DNA of 58,429 bases from Pseudomonas viridiflava (GTDB taxonomy: Bacteria > Pseudomonadota > Gammaproteobacteria > Pseudomonadales > Pseudomonadaceae): positions 1 through 58,429 of the forward strand of contig NZ_UUIS01000035.1 of NCBI RefSeq assembly GCF_900589395.1, written 5' to 3'. A model generated the notes under the pieces. The model was not told the DNA's origin. It made no database searches and was given only the letters and a program-made list of their open reading frames with translations. Below are positions 16,827 through 24,690 of the stretch, piece after piece; position 1 is the first letter of the stretch, and every line of letters begins with the position of its first letter. A program made the position numbers and the translations under genes.

Positions 16827-18008
16827 ATGGCCGTGAAAATTCTCTGGTACCTCACCACCCCCGACGGGCCGTACCCGTGGGAGCCCGAAGGGCGCTGGCA
16901 CACCGATTTCGAACACCTCAAGCAACTGGCCGTGGCCAGCGACCGTCTGGGCTACTACGGCTCGTTGCTGGGTTCGAGCCCCAACGAAAGCCTGGCCGTC
17001 GCTGCTGCGCTGATCGACGCCACCAAGCGCCTGCGCTTTCTGGTGGCCCAGCATCCCGGCGAGCTGTCTCCAGCGGTGTTGGCCAAGTGGGCGTTGACCT
17101 TCGATCAGTTCTCCAACGGTCGCTTGCTGTTCAACGTGGTCAACGGCAATGACGCCGGTTTGGCGACGCTGGGCGTGCATTATCCGCACGACGAGCGCTA
17201 TGACTTCAGCCTTGAATACTGGAAGGCGTTCAAGAGCATTTATGCCGGTGAAACCGCAGGCTTCGACGGCCAGTACGTCAAGCTTGCACCGCGCCCGTCC
17301 GGCGCTGCCGGCCATCCATTGGGCGGCTGGCATGCGCCGCTGCAAAGGCCGGGTATTCCGCTGTGGGGCGCTGGCACCTCGGGTCCTGGCGTGGCGCATT
17401 CGGTGCAGTTGCTCGATGTGTACCTGAGCTTCGCCAACACCCCGCCGAAACTGGGCGAGAAGTTCCGTCGCGTGGCCGCAGAGGCGGCGAAGATCGGCCG
17501 CGAGCTGACCTTCGGGACGCGCCTGCAAATCATCGTCCGCGAGACCGAAGAAGAGGCCTGGGCACACGCTGAGAAACTGCTGCAACGTACCTCGCTGCAA
17601 ACCGCGCTGAATGCCGTACAGCGCCAGTTGCCGGCGGGCGAAACCCTGGAAACCTTCCACAGTGACGACCCGCAGATCCAGCGCAATGTCGAGACCCTGC
17701 GCAGCGGCAAACTGCCCAAGGCCCGCGATCTGGAGATCTACCCCAACGTCTGGGTCGGCCCGAGCCTGTTCGGCTTCAACATTCTCGGCCCGGCCGCCGG
17801 CACCTATCTGGTCGGCAGCGCCAAGCAGGTCGCCGAGCGGATTCGCGAATACGAAAGCCAGGGCACCTCGGCGTTCATCCTCTCCGGCTTTCCGCTGATC
17901 GACGAAGCCCATCGCGTCGCCGATCTGCTGCTGCCGTTGCTGGACCTGGACCATGGCTTCGAGGTGCCGTCGCTGGGCGTTGCCAGGCAAAAGATGGAGT
18001 CAGCATGA
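16827..18008 (+). CDS. FMNH2-dependent LLM-class monooxygenase (SsuD-like)
   Basis: A 393-residue luciferase-like protein, M-A-V-K-I-L-W-Y-L-T-T-P-D-G-P-Y-P-W. Family features are L-R-F-L-V-A-Q-H-P-G (as in SsuD), F-S-N-G-R-L-L-F-N-V-V-N-G, Y-D-F-S-L-E-Y-W and the C-terminal Y-L-V-G-S-A-K-Q-V-A-E-R-I followed by F-I-L-S-G-F-P. It should oxidise a sulfonate or related compound with reduced FMN and O2 in the cytoplasm. The stop overlaps the next start (ATGA) of the binding protein, linking uptake and oxidation. The importer type suggests a larger or amphipathic substrate than simple alkanesulfonates. Confidence 0.85.
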   Translation: MAVKILWYLTTPDGPYPWEPEGRWHTDFEHLKQLAVASDRLGYYGSLLGSSPNESLAVAAALIDATKRLRFLVAQHPGELSPAVLAKWALTFDQFSNGRLLFNVVNGNDAGLATLGVHYPHDERYDFSLEYWKAFKSIYAGETAGFDGQYVKLAPRPSGAAGHPLGGWHAPLQRPGIPLWGAGTSGPGVAHSVQLLDVYLSFANTPPKLGEKFRRVAAEAAKIGRELTFGTRLQIIVRETEEEAWAHAEKLLQRTSLQTALNAVQRQLPAGETLETFHSDDPQIQRNVETLRSGKLPKARDLEIYPNVWVGPSLFGFNILGPAAGTYLVGSAKQVAERIREYESQGTSAFILSGFPLIDEAHRVADLLLPLLDLDHGFEVPSLGVARQKMESA

Positions 18009-19582
18009 GTCACGAATTTCCCCGTCGTACCTTTCTCGGCAACAGTCTGGCGGTCGGTGGCGGCCTGCTTTTGGGCGGCTTGCTAGGCGGTTGCGACAAC
18101 AATGCCAAAGCGCCTGCACCAGCCGGTGCCGCCGCTGCGTTGCTGACGCCGGTGCGTGGCGGGCGTCTGCGGGTTGGCATCATCGATGGCGATCAGGCCG
18201 GCAACCTCGATGCGCACAAGCCGGTGGGCGGCGGGATCATTCGTGGCTGGGCGCTGTACAGCAAGTTCTGGGAATGGAACCCGGACGTCAGCACACGCCT
18301 GGCCCTGGCCGAGTTCGCCGAACCGAATGCCGACGCCAGCGCCTGGACCATTCGCCTCAAGCAGGGCCTGGAATTTCACCACGGCAAGACGATCACTTCC
18401 GAAGACATGCTGTTCTCGATCCTGCGCCTCACCGACCCCAAACTGGCCTCGCCGTATGCCGGCCTGGTCGGCGCCATCGACCGTCAGGCGCTGCGCAAGC
18501 TCGACGAGCGCACGATCGAGATCCGCTTCAAGGAAGGCCAGAGTTTCTTCCCGCTGGATGAAACCCTGATCAGCTTCGGCGGCATCGTGCCCACCGACTA
18601 TGACCCGGTCACCAATGTGGTGGGCGCCGGCCCCTACAAGCTGAAAAGCTTCATTCCCGGCCAGCGCTCGCTGTACACCCGTTTCGAGAACTACTACAAA
18701 CCCGGCCAGCCGTATGCCGACGAGCTGGAAATCATTGAATTCAAGGACCAGGTCTCGCGCCTGGCGGCCCTGCGCGCCGGGCAGATCGACGTCGCCAGCG
18801 GCGTCACCGCCGAGCACACCGCGACCATCAAGGCCGACTCGCGCCTGAAGCTGTATGCCTCGCCGACCACCTCGTTCAGCGGCTTCAACCTCAATGTGGC
18901 CAAGGCGCCGTTCGACCACCCCAAAGTCCGTGAGGCCTTCCGCCTGCTGGCTGACCGCGAAGAGCTGGTGGCGCGTGCGCTCAACGGTTTTGGCCGCATC
19001 GGTAACGACCTGTACTCACCGCACGACCCGACCTTCAACCACGCCATTGCCCAGCGCGGCCATGACGTCGAGCGCGCCAAAACCCTGCTGCGCGAAGCCG
19101 GCCACGAGAACCTCAAGGTCGAATTCACCACGCCGCCGGGCGGCACCGCCAACGCCGCATTGGTGTTTGCCCAGCAGGCCAAGAAAGCCGGGGTCGAGAT
19201 CAAGGTCACCCAGGTCGACAACTCGGTGTTCAACGGCCCGCAGCGCGACAACTGGGTGATGTCGCCCGCGTCGACTCCGGCGCGTGGCTTTCTCGCCACT
19301 GCACTGCACAACGAGGCGCCGACCGCGATCTACAACCGCAGCAACTTCCACGACCCGCGCTTCGATGAGCTGTTTCTTGAAGCGCTGGCGCAGCCGGACC
19401 TGGAAAAACGCAAAGTGCTGGTCCATGAAGCCCAGCGCATCCAGCACGAGCGGGGCTCGCTGCTGATCTGGGGCTTTGCCGATATCCTCGACGCCGCTTC
19501 GACCAGGGTCGGCGGCCTGACCCCGGAGCAGACCACCTTCGCCTCGTGGCGCTTCGACAGCCTGTGGTTGAACAATGTCTAG
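18005..19582 (+). CDS. Opp/Dpp-type substrate-binding lipoprotein with Tat signal (SBP_bac_5)
   Basis: A 525-residue protein with a twin-arginine signal (F-P-R-R-T-F-L-G-N) and a lipobox-like L-G-G-C. The mature part has the SBP family 5 layout: R-L-R-V-G-I, N-L-D-A-H-K-P-V, then L-E-F-H-H-G-K-T-I-T-S-E-D and V-G-A-G-P-Y-K-L. It binds the substrate in the periplasm for the downstream permeases. It is a paralogue of the protein at 27377-28957, sharing for example the G-N-L-D-A-H-K-P-V segment. It overlaps the upstream monooxygenase by 4 nt and the permease by 8 nt. Confidence 0.87.
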   Translation: MSHEFPRRTFLGNSLAVGGGLLLGGLLGGCDNNAKAPAPAGAAAALLTPVRGGRLRVGIIDGDQAGNLDAHKPVGGGIIRGWALYSKFWEWNPDVSTRLALAEFAEPNADASAWTIRLKQGLEFHHGKTITSEDMLFSILRLTDPKLASPYAGLVGAIDRQALRKLDERTIEIRFKEGQSFFPLDETLISFGGIVPTDYDPVTNVVGAGPYKLKSFIPGQRSLYTRFENYYKPGQPYADELEIIEFKDQVSRLAALRAGQIDVASGVTAEHTATIKADSRLKLYASPTTSFSGFNLNVAKAPFDHPKVREAFRLLADREELVARALNGFGRIGNDLYSPHDPTFNHAIAQRGHDVERAKTLLREAGHENLKVEFTTPPGGTANAALVFAQQAKKAGVEIKVTQVDNSVFNGPQRDNWVMSPASTPARGFLATALHNEAPTAIYNRSNFHDPRFDELFLEALAQPDLEKRKVLVHEAQRIQHERGSLLIWGFADILDAASTRVGGLTPEQTTFASWRFDSLWLNNV

Positions 19583-20645
19583 ACACGCACACCGTCACTC
19601 GCGCTTTCAGGCACCGGCCTGGTTGTCGTGGTTCTTCGGCCGGCTCGGATATGGCCTGCTGACTGCCTGGCTGATCAGCCTGGTGGTATTCATCGCCACC
19701 CAGGCGCTGCCCTCGGACCCGGCGCGGGTGATTCTCGGCCCCGACGCGCCGCTGGAAAGCGTGCTGACCCTGCGCCAGCAACTGGGCCTGGACCAGCCGA
19801 TTCTCCTGCAATACGGGTACTGGCTGCTTAAGACCCTGAGTGGCGACCTCGGCACCTCGCTGGACTCGAACGCGGCGGTCAGCAGCATTCTGTTCGGCCG
19901 CTTCGGCAACACCCTGGCGCTGATCCTCGGTGTGCTGCTCACCGCCGTGCCGCTGGCCCTGGCGCTGGGCGTGGCCTTGGCGTTGCGACGCGACAGCCGC
20001 ATTGACCGCTGGGCGCTGTCGCTGCTGATCTTCCTTAAGGCCACGCCTAGCTTTTTGCTGGCCATTGGTCTGGTGCTGCTGTTTTCGATGCCGCACATCG
20101 ACTGGCTGCCGGCGGTGTCGATCCTCGACCCGGACAAGGGCTTGCTTGAGCAGTTGCGTTTTCTGGTGTTGCCGATCGTGGCGCTATCGCTGTCGACACT
20201 GCCGTACCTGACCCGCATGGTGCGCGCCTCGATGATCGAGGCGCTGGAATCGGACTATGTGATCGCCGCGCGCTTGCGTGGCGTGCCGGAGCGGCGGATT
20301 GTCTGGCTGCACACCCTGCCCAACGCGCTGATTCCGGCCATTCAGGGCGTGGCACTGACCCTGCGCACACTGATCGGCGGCGCGCTGCTGGCCGAGGTGA
20401 TTTTCAGTTATCCCGGCATCGGCACCACGCTGAACTCGGCCATCCAGATGCGCGACCTGCCGCTGATTCAGGCCGCCGTGCTGGTCACCACGCTGGGCGT
20501 GGTACTGGTCAACCTGCTGGCCGATCTGCTGACCGTCTTGCTGACCCCGAAACTGCGCACCGCTCGCAAGGTGCGCATGATCAATCGCAACCGCCGTGGC
20601 ATCCGCCCTTGGTGGCGGCGCACGCCGGCCCGTCAGGCCGGATGA
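19575..20645 (+). CDS. ABC importer permease (DppB/OppB-like)
   Basis: A 356-residue inner-membrane protein. An N-terminal helix (G-Y-G-L-L-T-A-W-L-I-S-L-V-V-F) is followed by the periplasmic loop with D-P-A-R-V-I-L-G and five more helices. The EAA loop is E-S-D-Y-V-I-A-A-R-L-R-G-V-P-E-R-R-I-V. It ends with a basic tail. It forms the transmembrane path with the next gene. It overlaps the binding protein gene and is 10 nt from the next permease. Confidence 0.88.
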   Translation: MSRHAHRHSRFQAPAWLSWFFGRLGYGLLTAWLISLVVFIATQALPSDPARVILGPDAPLESVLTLRQQLGLDQPILLQYGYWLLKTLSGDLGTSLDSNAAVSSILFGRFGNTLALILGVLLTAVPLALALGVALALRRDSRIDRWALSLLIFLKATPSFLLAIGLVLLFSMPHIDWLPAVSILDPDKGLLEQLRFLVLPIVALSLSTLPYLTRMVRASMIEALESDYVIAARLRGVPERRIVWLHTLPNALIPAIQGVALTLRTLIGGALLAEVIFSYPGIGTTLNSAIQMRDLPLIQAAVLVTTLGVVLVNLLADLLTVLLTPKLRTARKVRMINRNRRGIRPWWRRTPARQAG

Positions 20646-20655
20646 GGACTGTGTA

Positions 20656-21504
20656 ATGAGCGCTTTTTCTGCGACTGCCCGCTGGCGCCTGCTGTGGCGC
20701 GAACCCCAAGTGCGACGTGGCCTGATCATTACCTTGCTGGTGGTCGTGGTGGCGGTGTTCGGCCCGTTGCTGGCGCCGCATGCACCCACCGACATGCTCG
20801 GTCCGGTGTACGGAGCGCCGGCTGCGGATGCCTGGCTGGGCTTTGATTTTCTCGGCCACGACGTGCTGTCGCGGTTGCTGGCAGGCGGTTTGTCGGTGCT
20901 GTGGATGTCGATGGCCGCGGCCTTGGTCGCGCTGCTGGTCGGCACCAGCCTGGGCCTGGCAGCGGGCTTTTCCCGGCGGCGGCTGGACCAGGCGATCATG
21001 TGGGGCGCCGATGTGTCGCTGGCCTTTCCCGACCTGATCCTGGTGCTGCTGATCGTCTCGATGCTCGGTCGCCAGCCATGGCTGATCGTGCTCACCGTGT
21101 CGATTGCCTTTATCCCCAGCGTGATCCGTCTGGCGCGCGGCAGCACCGTGGCGGTGGCCAGCCAGGAGTTCGTCGAGGTCGCGCAGATGATGGGCTATTC
21201 GCCGTGGCGCATTCTTTTCAAGGAGATCCTGCCGAACATCCTCACGCCGCTGCTGGTGCACTTCGGCAACATGCTGACCTGGGGCGTGGGCATTCTTTCG
21301 GGTCTGAGCTTTCTCGGTTATGGCGTCGCGCCACCGGCCGCCGACTGGGGCCTGATGATCAACGAAAACCAGGCCGGCCTGCTGGTCCAGCCCTGGCCGG
21401 TGCTGGTGCCGGCGCTGATGATCGGCATCTTCGCCTATGGCACTAACATCCTTGCTGAAGGCATCGGCCGCAGCACGGCGCGGATCGGGGACAAACAACC
21501 ATGA
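20656..21504 (+). CDS. ABC importer permease (DppC/OppC-like)
   Basis: The protein is 282 residues from the ATG at 20656, which has GAGGA upstream; an in-frame upstream start lies inside the previous gene and is rejected. N-terminal helix L-I-I-T-L-L-V-V-V-V-A-V-F, then H-D-V-L-S-R-L-L-A-G and the EAA loop Q-E-F-V-E-V-A-Q-M-M-G-Y-S-P-W-R-I-L are typical of DppC. It pairs with the preceding permease and overlaps the ATPase gene by 4 nt. Confidence 0.88.
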   Translation: MSAFSATARWRLLWREPQVRRGLIITLLVVVVAVFGPLLAPHAPTDMLGPVYGAPAADAWLGFDFLGHDVLSRLLAGGLSVLWMSMAAALVALLVGTSLGLAAGFSRRRLDQAIMWGADVSLAFPDLILVLLIVSMLGRQPWLIVLTVSIAFIPSVIRLARGSTVAVASQEFVEVAQMMGYSPWRILFKEILPNILTPLLVHFGNMLTWGVGILSGLSFLGYGVAPPAADWGLMINENQAGLLVQPWPVLVPALMIGIFAYGTNILAEGIGRSTARIGDKQP

Positions 21505-23333
21505 GTGTGATCGCCGAAATGAGCCTTGAACAACGTGCGGCGATTGCCGCGAGCCGCACGCTGCAGACGCTGGAAGCGCCTGTATTGCGTGTCGAGGGCT
21601 TGCGCGTCGAGCTGAGCGCGCAGGTCGATGTGCTGGCCAATGTCTCGTTCAGCCTGCAGGCCGGGGAAATCGTCGGCCTGGTCGGCGAGTCCGGCTCCGG
21701 CAAGACCACGCTGGCCACCGCGTTGCTGGCCCATGCCCGGCGCGGTGCGCGGATTGCTGGCGGGCGCATTGACATCGCTGGCCAGTCACTGCTGCAACTG
21801 GCCGGCGAGGCCCTGCGTCAGGCGCGCGGCAGCCTGATCGGCTATGTGCCGCAAGACCCGGCCACCGCGCTTAACCCGGCCTTGCGCATCGGCACCTTGC
21901 TGCGTGAAACCCTCGCCGCCCACGACGCCAGTGTGAGCCGCGACCAGCAACGCCAGCGCCTGCAAGAGACGCTGCGTGATGTGGGGTTACCGGACGACGA
22001 ACAGTTTCTCAAGCGCTTCGCTCATCAACTGTCGGGCGGTCAGCAACAGCGTGTGCTGCTGGCGCTGGCCTTTGTATTACGGCCACGCCTGATCGTGCTC
22101 GATGAACCGACCACCGCGCTGGACGTGACCACCCAGGCGCACATTCTGGCGACCCTGCGGCGCTTGTGCAAAAGCCAGGGCGTGGCGGCGGTGTATGTTT
22201 CCCACGATCTGGCGGTGATCAAGGACTTGGTCGACCGGGTGATGGTCATGTACGCCGGTCGTCTGGTCGAAACCGCCAGCCGCGAAGCGCTGTTCAGTCA
22301 TCCCGCGCACCCGTATACGCGTGGCTTGCTGGCAGCGATCCCCGATGTGGCCGAGCGCCGCGAGATCAACGCGATTCCCGGCCACGCCCCCGCGCCCGGT
22401 CATCGTCCACAAGGCTGCGCCTTCGCCCCACGCTGCCCGCGCAGCACCAGTGCCTGCGGCCAGGGCGAGCCGTTGCTTCATGGGCTGAATGACCAACAGC
22501 GTGTGGCCTGTTTGCACCCGCACCATGAAGCGCTGGCGCTGGTGACCCAGGCGCCGCTGGCTACGCAGGTCAGCGACGCCGCTGAGCGCCAGTTGCTTGA
22601 AGTGGCCCATCTGGATGTCGCCTACGACCGTCAGGTGCTGTTCGATATCTCGCTGAGTATTCAGGCCGGCGAATGCCTGGCGCTGGTCGGTGAATCGGGC
22701 TCGGGCAAGACCAGCCTGGCTCGCACCCTGGCAGGGCTGGGTGAAAATGCCCAGGGCGCGCTGCGTTATGCCGGCCAGCCGCTGAGCCTTGAGGCCCGCC
22801 AGCGCACGCCGGACTTGCGTCACCGGATTCAGTACATCTTCCAGAACCCGTATCGCGCCCTGAACCCGAGACAAACCGTGGGCGAATGCCTGAGCGCGCC
22901 GCTGGCGCACTTCTTCGGCGTCAAGGGCGCCGCCGCACGAGAGCGGGTCGAGGCGGTGCTCAAACGCGTGTCGTTGCCGATTACCACTGCGCAGTCGTAC
23001 CCGCACAGCTTGTCGGGCGGCGAACGCCAGCGCGTGGCGATTGCGCGTGCTTTGATCTGCGAACCGGAGTTATTGATCTGCGACGAAGTGACCTCGGCGC
23101 TGGACGTCTCGGTGCAAGCCTCGATCCTGGCGTTGTTGCGCGAGCTGCAACGCGAGGGCCTGACCTTGCTGTTCGTTACCCACGACCTGGGCGTGGTACG
23201 GGCAATTGCCGACCGGGTGGTGGTCCTAAAGTCCGGCCGCATTCTGGAGCAGGGCCCGGTGGAGCAGGTCCTGGACCGGCCGCAGGACGATTACACCCGC
23301 ACACTGGTGAGTAACTCGCCGACGCTGGTATAG
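21501..23333 (+). CDS. fused ABC importer ATPase (DppD-DppF-like, two ATP-binding domains)
   Basis: A 610-residue protein made of two complete ATPase domains. Domain one (about residues 25-285) has G-E-S-G-S-G-K-T-T, L-S-G-G-Q-Q-Q-R and V-L-D-E-P-T-T-A-L-D, followed by the oligopeptide-transporter C-terminal motif G-C-A-F-A-P-R-C-P. Domain two (about 365-600) has G-E-S-G-S-G-K-T-S, L-S-G-G-E-R-Q-R and L-I-C-D-E-V-T-S-A-L-D. The second domain lacks the cysteine tail. This single chain energises the importer, so the operon encodes a full Dpp-type system. It is the last gene of the sigma54 operon. Confidence 0.9.
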   Translation: MSVIAEMSLEQRAAIAASRTLQTLEAPVLRVEGLRVELSAQVDVLANVSFSLQAGEIVGLVGESGSGKTTLATALLAHARRGARIAGGRIDIAGQSLLQLAGEALRQARGSLIGYVPQDPATALNPALRIGTLLRETLAAHDASVSRDQQRQRLQETLRDVGLPDDEQFLKRFAHQLSGGQQQRVLLALAFVLRPRLIVLDEPTTALDVTTQAHILATLRRLCKSQGVAAVYVSHDLAVIKDLVDRVMVMYAGRLVETASREALFSHPAHPYTRGLLAAIPDVAERREINAIPGHAPAPGHRPQGCAFAPRCPRSTSACGQGEPLLHGLNDQQRVACLHPHHEALALVTQAPLATQVSDAAERQLLEVAHLDVAYDRQVLFDISLSIQAGECLALVGESGSGKTSLARTLAGLGENAQGALRYAGQPLSLEARQRTPDLRHRIQYIFQNPYRALNPRQTVGECLSAPLAHFFGVKGAAARERVEAVLKRVSLPITTAQSYPHSLSGGERQRVAIARALICEPELLICDEVTSALDVSVQASILALLRELQREGLTLLFVTHDLGVVRAIADRVVVLKSGRILEQGPVEQVLDRPQDDYTRTLVSNSPTLV

Positions 23334-23396
23334 ACCCGCTTTGTTGTCCTTGGCTGCTCCTGATTGGCTGATTTAAATAGATATAGAAATCACCGC

Positions 23397-23521
23397 CTGT
23401 AGCGCGCTTGCCCGCGACTGGGCGCGAAGCGGCCATAAAAATTGATTAAACGCCACAAATTTACGACTGCTGCGCAGCCGGTCGCGGTGGTCCGGCATTC
23501 CGGCAAGCGCGCTCCTGCGGG
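23397..23521 (-). repeat. REPIN-like palindromic repeat, copy 2 (inverted)
   Basis: About 125 bp in the 249-bp gap between two convergent operons. Its reverse complement aligns with the element at 13225-13351 through the core GGAATGCCGGACCACCGCGA and the flanking GTCGTAAATTT, with more change in the middle. The two ends (GTAGCGCGCTTGCCCGCGA and its inverse) can pair. It probably serves as a hairpin between the convergent transcripts. Confidence 0.8.
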
Positions 23522-23582
23522 AGTTGTGCCGGGCATTAAATATCGGCCTTGCACAAATCCCGCAGGACGGGCTACCTGAGGT

Positions 23583-24671
23583 TTACGAAGCCCGCTGCAA
23601 CGCCCGTCGCCGCGCTTCTTCTCTTACCGCCGGAATGATCCAGCGGCCGTAATCGACGGTGTCGTACAGCGGGTCATAGCCGCGATTCAGGAACGTCGTC
23701 ACCCCAAGGTCCACATAGTCGAGCAACGCTTCGGCCACGGTTTCCGGCGTACCGACCAGTGCGGTGGTGTCACCGTAGGCGCCGACCGCGCTGGCGGTGG
23801 GCATCCACAGGGCGCGGTCGTGGCGGTCGCCGGCGGCGGCTGCGGCGAGCAGGCGTTCGGAGCCTGTGCCTTTGGTGCGGTTGCGCCACGGGCTGCCTTC
23901 GGCGAACTGCGGGTTGGCCTTGATCTGCGCCAGAATCTGCTCGGCGCGCTGCCAGGCGAGGTCCTCGGTGGCGCCCAGAATCAGCCGTACCGACAGGCTG
24001 ACCCGTGGCGCGGGCTTGCCTTGCGCGCTGGCGGCGGTGCGCAGTTTGGCGATTTGCTCGGCCACGCCGCTCAGCGGTTCGCCCCACAGGGCATAGAGGT
24101 CGGCGTGTTTGACGGCGATCTGGTAAGCGATGTCGGACGAGCCGCCAAACGAGATCGGGATGTGCGGTTGCTGCACGGGTTTGACCGGCGAGAACGCGCC
24201 CTGGATCTTGAAGTACTGGCCGTCGAAATCGAACGGCTGCTCTTCGGTCCACAGACGCCGGACGATTTCCAGGTATTCGTCGGCGCGCTTGTAGCGTTCG
24301 GTCTTGTCAGCGAGAAAGTCGCCTTCCTGCGGTTCGGCGGTAATCCCGGTAATGGCGTGCAGGCGCAGGCGACCGCCGCCGGTGGTGTGGTCCAGCGTGG
24401 CAAAGGCGCGGGCGGCCACGGTCGGCGCGGTCAGGCCCGGACGGTGGGCGATCATGAAGCCCAGGCGTTCGGTCTGCGAGGCGGCATACGCGGCGATTTG
24501 CAGACTGTCGGCGCTGCCTGGGCCGCTGGCGATCAGTACCCGGTCAAAGCCTGCCTGTTCATGGGCACGGGCGTGATGGCGGATAAACGGCAGGTCGAAA
24601 CCTGCGGTGCGCTGGCCGTGGGTTTCGGACCACTGGCGCGGGAAAATCATCCCGACGAATTCGATGGACAT
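23583..24671 (-). CDS. FMNH2-dependent LLM-class oxidoreductase
   Basis: The 362-residue product begins at the ATG at 24671 (M-S-I-E-F-V-G-M-I-F), 7 nt after AAGGAG; the frame upstream of it overlaps the receptor gene and is rejected. Luciferase-like features are L-G-F-M-I-A-H-R-P-G, G-G-G-R-L-R-L-H-A-I-T-G, Y-K-R-A-D-E-Y-L-E-I-V-R and V-G-T-P-E-T-V-A-E-A. It belongs to the SsuD-related flavin monooxygenases. It is the last gene of the leftward operon that starts with the lipase, 19 nt after the TonB-dependent receptor gene, so its substrate is probably taken up through that receptor. Confidence 0.83.
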   Translation of the reverse strand: MSIEFVGMIFPRQWSETHGQRTAGFDLPFIRHHARAHEQAGFDRVLIASGPGSADSLQIAAYAASQTERLGFMIAHRPGLTAPTVAARAFATLDHTTGGGRLRLHAITGITAEPQEGDFLADKTERYKRADEYLEIVRRLWTEEQPFDFDGQYFKIQGAFSPVKPVQQPHIPISFGGSSDIAYQIAVKHADLYALWGEPLSGVAEQIAKLRTAASAQGKPAPRVSLSVRLILGATEDLAWQRAEQILAQIKANPQFAEGSPWRNRTKGTGSERLLAAAAAGDRHDRALWMPTASAVGAYGDTTALVGTPETVAEALLDYVDLGVTTFLNRGYDPLYDTVDYGRWIIPAVREEARRRALQRAS

Positions 24672-24690
24672 GCGTTGCTCCTTGTAAAAG

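Noticed and set aside
15861..17990. 709-codon open frame on the minus strand opposite the monooxygenase and aldolase-like genes
   Set aside because: Shadow frame; plus-strand proteins have recognisable families and coupled starts.
13225..23521. CRISPR array
   Set aside because: The repeats are two isolated palindromes 10 kb apart, and REP units elsewhere are single or paired; no regular repeat-spacer pattern exists in the window.
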